A stretch of DNA of 7,172 bases, from NCBI GenBank assembly GCA_902783355.1, contig CACZQQ010000030.1, positions 1 to 7,172 of the forward strand, written 5' to 3'. Below, piece after piece: positions 5,514 to 7,172 of this stretch. A program made the position numbers and the translations under genes. Source of the DNA: an uncultured bacterium (lineage in GTDB: Bacteria; Verrucomicrobiota; Lentisphaeria; Oligosphaerales; Oligosphaeraceae). The notes under the pieces were generated by a model that did no database searches, was not told the DNA's origin, and worked only from the letters and a program-made list of their open reading frames with translations. Each line of letters opens with the position of its first letter. The first letter of the stretch is position 1.

Positions 5514-6620
5514 ATGGCAAAGCTCGACATAAACGGATACGACGCGACTTTCAATGCCTTCATCAAGTTTGCGCAGCGCAACGTCAACGCCGGCGATGAA
5601 AAGGCGATTGCCAACGCCAAGGTTCAGAAGCCGCTCGGCGGCCGAAAGCTGGTCGCCGTCACGAACTCTTTGACGGACGAGGTCCATAAATGGTTGCGCA
5701 CGAAAAAGGAATACAAAACCAACGACGACACGCGCAAGCTTTTCAAGACTGCCATCGTCAACATGTTCGGCGGAGAATCGAAGATTCCCGAGAGCGTGAA
5801 GAAGGCGATGCTGCTTTCCGATTACGACAGCGGCAGCCCGCTCACCGCGCGCCGCATCCTCACGGTCAAGGCCGCCGCGCGCGCGCCCGGCTACTTCCCG
5901 GAGGAACTCCCGAGGCTCGCCCGCGCCGCACACCTCTACGCGCAGGCCACGGGGCTCAACGAGATGGACGCGATGCACGCCGTGGCGAAGGCGGACTCCC
6001 CCGAACACGCCGCCGTCGCGGCCTCACTTCTCGCGCACCACCTGGATGCACGGCTCGCCGTCGTCGGCCTCGCGCTCCAGCCAGTCGATGACCATGCCGC
6101 CGCTGGAGGGGTAGTAGGGCGATACGAGGAAGTTGCGCCCCAGCTCGCGGATGACGCGGTAGTCCTTCACCTGGAAGAAGGCGGATTCGTGCAAATCGAA
6201 GCGCGTGTCCGTGAGGGCAGGGCACTCCATGAAGGGGTAGAGGCTCCTGAGGACCTCCTCCCTGTCCGCCTCCGGTATCACATATTCCTGCGCATCGGGA
6301 CCATGCGCCATCGGCATCGGCTTCAGGGGGTATTTCAAAGGCGGCTCCTCGCGGATGAGCTGGCTGAGGATGGACTTCTCGGGGAGGCTCATGGGCGTCA
6401 TGTCCTTCGTGCCGTCCTGCGGGAGTGGCGCGGGGCCTCCGCAGACGCCGGTGGACTTGCCCTTCTTGCCGTTCACGGCCGTGATGCATTTCATCGTTGC
6501 TTGCTCCGTTCATGGAGGGACGCGCGCCCGCGGGGGAATCCCTCCCTCCGGCGGACGGCTGGCGGCCGGAATGCCGTCAACGCCCTTAAATTAATCCGCC
6601 TCTTTAATCATGTTGGATGA
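5514..6620 (+). CDS. Putative secreted partner of the chaperone; probably 3'-truncated, tail runs antisense to another gene
   Basis: The ATG at 5514 follows AAAAAAGGGG, and the frame is open for 368 codons. Residues 1-170 look like genuine protein with balanced composition: MAKLDINGYDATFNAFIKFAQ, GGRKLVAVTNSLTDEVHKWL, FKTAIVNMFGGESKIP, and SVKKAMLLSDYDSGSPLTARRI. I do not recognise a known enzyme. Directly downstream of a CesT-like chaperone, it is best read as a type III secretion substrate whose N-terminus carries the signal and chaperone-binding region; that is inference. After about residue 170 (position 6024) the frame lies opposite the minus-strand gene 6024-6494, and the translation becomes rich in Arg, Leu, Ala and His, as antisense readings do. 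The original C-terminus thus seems lost, and the stop at 6618-6620 is accidental. It could be a pseudogene or a shortened protein with an aberrant tail. Confidence 0.6.
   Translation: MAKLDINGYDATFNAFIKFAQRNVNAGDEKAIANAKVQKPLGGRKLVAVTNSLTDEVHKWLRTKKEYKTNDDTRKLFKTAIVNMFGGESKIPESVKKAMLLSDYDSGSPLTARRILTVKAAARAPGYFPEELPRLARAAHLYAQATGLNEMDAMHAVAKADSPEHAAVAASLLAHHLDARLAVVGLALQPVDDHAAAGGVVGRYEEVAPQLADDAVVLHLEEGGFVQIEARVREGRALHEGVEAPEDLLPVRLRYHIFLRIGTMRHRHRLQGVFQRRLLADELAEDGLLGEAHGRHVLRAVLREWRGASADAGGLALLAVHGRDAFHRCLLRSWRDARPRGNPSLRRTAGGRNAVNALKLIRLFNHVG
6024..6494 (-). CDS. Unrecognised 156-residue protein
   Basis: This frame has strong coding character: mostly G or C at third codon positions, a balanced composition and a GGAG ribosome-binding site 9 bases before the ATG (on the minus strand, GGAGCAAGCAACG then ATG). 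The protein starts MKCITAVNGKKGKSTGVCGG, with a flexible proline- and glycine-rich first 60 residues. A compact acidic region follows: YVIPEADREEVLRSLYPFME, FDLHESAFFQVKDYRVIREL, and NFLVSPYYPSSGGMVIDWLE. No signal peptide, transmembrane helix or catalytic motif is apparent, although C3, C18 and a later Cys are present. I do not recognise the family. It converges on, and overlaps, the presumed effector frame; the overlap probably arose when a rearrangement placed this gene against a truncated neighbour. It has its own long AT-rich upstream region, so it is likely transcribed alone. Confidence 0.75.
   Translation of the reverse strand: MKCITAVNGKKGKSTGVCGGPAPLPQDGTKDMTPMSLPEKSILSQLIREEPPLKYPLKPMPMAHGPDAQEYVIPEADREEVLRSLYPFMECPALTDTRFDLHESAFFQVKDYRVIRELGRNFLVSPYYPSSGGMVIDWLEREADDGEPCIQVVREK
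6514..6545 (-). promoter_or_regulatory. GC-rich hairpin in the 5' leader of the minus-strand gene
   Basis: GGAGGGA (6514-6520) and TCCCTCC (6539-6545) pair over an 18-base GC-rich loop, ending about 20 bases upstream of the ATG of the 6024-6494 gene. In the minus-strand mRNA this folds just before the ribosome-binding site and could influence translation. Function is not shown. Confidence 0.3.
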
Positions 6621-6632
6621 TTTAACTCATTT

Positions 6633-6638
6633 ATTATA
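6633..6638 (-). promoter_or_regulatory. Candidate -10 element for the minus-strand gene
   Basis: The minus strand reads TATAAT exactly here, in the AT-rich stretch 6586-6665. It would give a leader of about 130 bases. The best upstream match to a -35 is poor (ATTTGG, 6655-6660). The rest of 6546-6740 shows no gene on either strand. Confidence 0.3.
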
Positions 6639-6740
6639 AAATACATATATATTACCAAATAATCCCATGGAATCATAGCGCGACCGCACTTGCGCACATG
6701 GCACGCGGGAAAATTTTTGCGTGGAATTGAGGGCATTTGA

Positions 6741-6768
6741 TTGAAAAACCGGGCATGGCGATTATCTT
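6741..6768 (+). promoter_or_regulatory. Candidate promoter of the tRNA-Ser gene
   Basis: TTGAAA (6741-6746) and TATCTT (6763-6768) are separated by 16 bases and lie about 40 bases before the tRNA 5' end, in the right direction. Both hexamers are imperfect, so the call is tentative. Confidence 0.4.
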
Positions 6769-6808
6769 ATGTGCGCTTTCCACCCCAAAGCGTTTTCCGA
6801 ATCACCGC

Positions 6809-6896
6809 GGAGAGATGTCAGAGTGGTCTAATGAGCAGCACTGGAAATGCTGTTTACCGCAAGGTAACTTGGGTTCGAATCCCAATCTCTCCGCCA
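6809..6896 (+). tRNA. tRNA-Ser (anticodon GGA)
   Basis: The acceptor stem GGAGAGA (6809-6815) pairs perfectly with TCTCTCC (6886-6892), followed by discriminator G and an encoded CCA (6894-6896). The anticodon stem CAGCA/TGCTG (6836-6840, 6848-6852) encloses the loop CTGGAAA, with anticodon GGA at 6843-6845, reading UCC and UCU. A long variable arm (TTACC-GCAA-GGTAA) marks a class II tRNA such as serine. The T arm is TTGGG-TTCGAAT-CCCAA. All parts are intact. Confidence 0.97.
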
Positions 6897-6916
6897 TTTA
6901 CAATTTACCCAGCATG

Positions 6917-6956
6917 AAAACCCCATTCCTCCCCGTTCGGAAGAAGGGGTTTTTTG
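6917..6956 (+). terminator. Intrinsic terminator after tRNA-Ser
   Basis: AAAACCCC (6917-6924) pairs with GGGGTTTT (6946-6953), with an inner TTCC/GGAA (6926-6929, 6939-6942), and the stem runs into a T-tract at 6950-6955. It lies 20 bases after the tRNA CCA end and separates it from the ABC transporter gene. Confidence 0.85.
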
Positions 6957-6979
6957 TTTGACTGCTCCTTTTTTTTGCC

Positions 6980-7172
6980 ATGAAACCGCCGAACACCCAG
7001 CCCATCCTGTGGCGCGGCTATAAGAACCGCGGGCCGCTGAGCATCTATTTGAGCTTCTACAATGGGTATGTGTGGAAGCTGCTGACGATGGTCTTCGCCA
7101 TCCTGCTGCAGAACAGCCCCGTCTATGTCATCCCCATCCTGACGGCCGACGTCATCAACATCGTGACGGGGG
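6980..7172 (+). CDS. ABC exporter-like membrane protein, N-terminal part (3' end outside window)
   Basis: Sixty-four codons are visible from the ATG at 6980 to the window edge. After a polar, basic N-terminus (MKPPNTQPILWRGYKNRGPL), an amphipathic segment and a hydrophobic helix follow: YVWKLLTMVFAILLQNSPVY, then VIPILTADVINIVTG. A 'W/YK.L......LL.s.P.y..P.l...iI..v' pattern is typical of the first membrane helix of type 1 (ABC transporter transmembrane domain) exporters, which couple a nucleotide-binding domain to lipid, peptide or drug export. The nucleotide-binding domain lies beyond the window, so the type cannot be confirmed. There is no obvious Shine-Dalgarno; only a T-rich stretch (6969-6976) precedes the start. 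Confidence 0.6.
   Translation, partial: MKPPNTQPILWRGYKNRGPLSIYLSFYNGYVWKLLTMVFAILLQNSPVYVIPILTADVINIVTG

Noticed and set aside
6606..6622. Terminator AATCAT-GTTGG-ATGATT after the effector-like frame
   Set aside because: The stem is six weak AT-rich pairs and no proper T-run follows, so support is too thin.
6737..6961. 74-codon frame across the tRNA
   Set aside because: It overlaps an intact tRNA-Ser and its terminator; this kind of tRNA-spanning frame is a common false call.

Overview
GC-rich bacterial DNA with closely spaced carbohydrate-degradation genes, a CesT-type secretion chaperone and abundant intergenic palindromes. This mix would fit a gut-type member of the PVC group, such as Lentisphaerota (Victivallales) or Verrucomicrobiota. 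That assignment is inference from gene content and base composition; no rRNA or phylogenetic marker is present.

Layout. Positions 3-491 (+) hold the C-terminal end of a probable TIM-barrel, glycoside-hydrolase-like protein. It is followed after 15 bases by a complete GH78 alpha-L-rhamnosidase-like enzyme (507-2816, +) that keeps the family's catalytic residues. The gap 2817-3461 carries small stem-loops, a doubtful short ORF, and a striking array of five 66-67 bp tandem repeats, each with a 10-bp-arm hairpin, plus a sixth diverged hairpin whose arms have co-varied. Next is an M24 (Xaa-Pro peptidase/creatinase fold) protein (3462-4637, +) that has lost most of the canonical metal ligands. The gap 4638-4988 holds a 3' stem-loop, a 17-bp direct repeat containing GTCGCGCGAC palindromes, a candidate extended -10 promoter and a TTGACATGTCAA palindrome.

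The second half looks like a type III secretion cargo locus: a CesT-like chaperone (4989-5432, +) followed by an unrecognised protein (5514 onward, +) that is probably its secreted partner. This partner appears cut short. After about residue 170 its frame runs antisense through a well-formed minus-strand gene (6024-6494) of unknown function, which suggests a rearrangement joined the two. Positions 6495-6808 are AT-rich intergenic DNA with candidate promoters in both directions. A tRNA-Ser(GGA) with encoded CCA follows (6809-6896), then an intrinsic terminator and the first 64 codons of an ABC-exporter-like membrane protein running off the window.

How they fit together: the first two genes plausibly act together on a plant- or microbe-derived, rhamnose-containing glycan. 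The chaperone and its neighbour plausibly form a chaperone-substrate pair for a secretion apparatus encoded elsewhere. No functional link between these two halves is visible.
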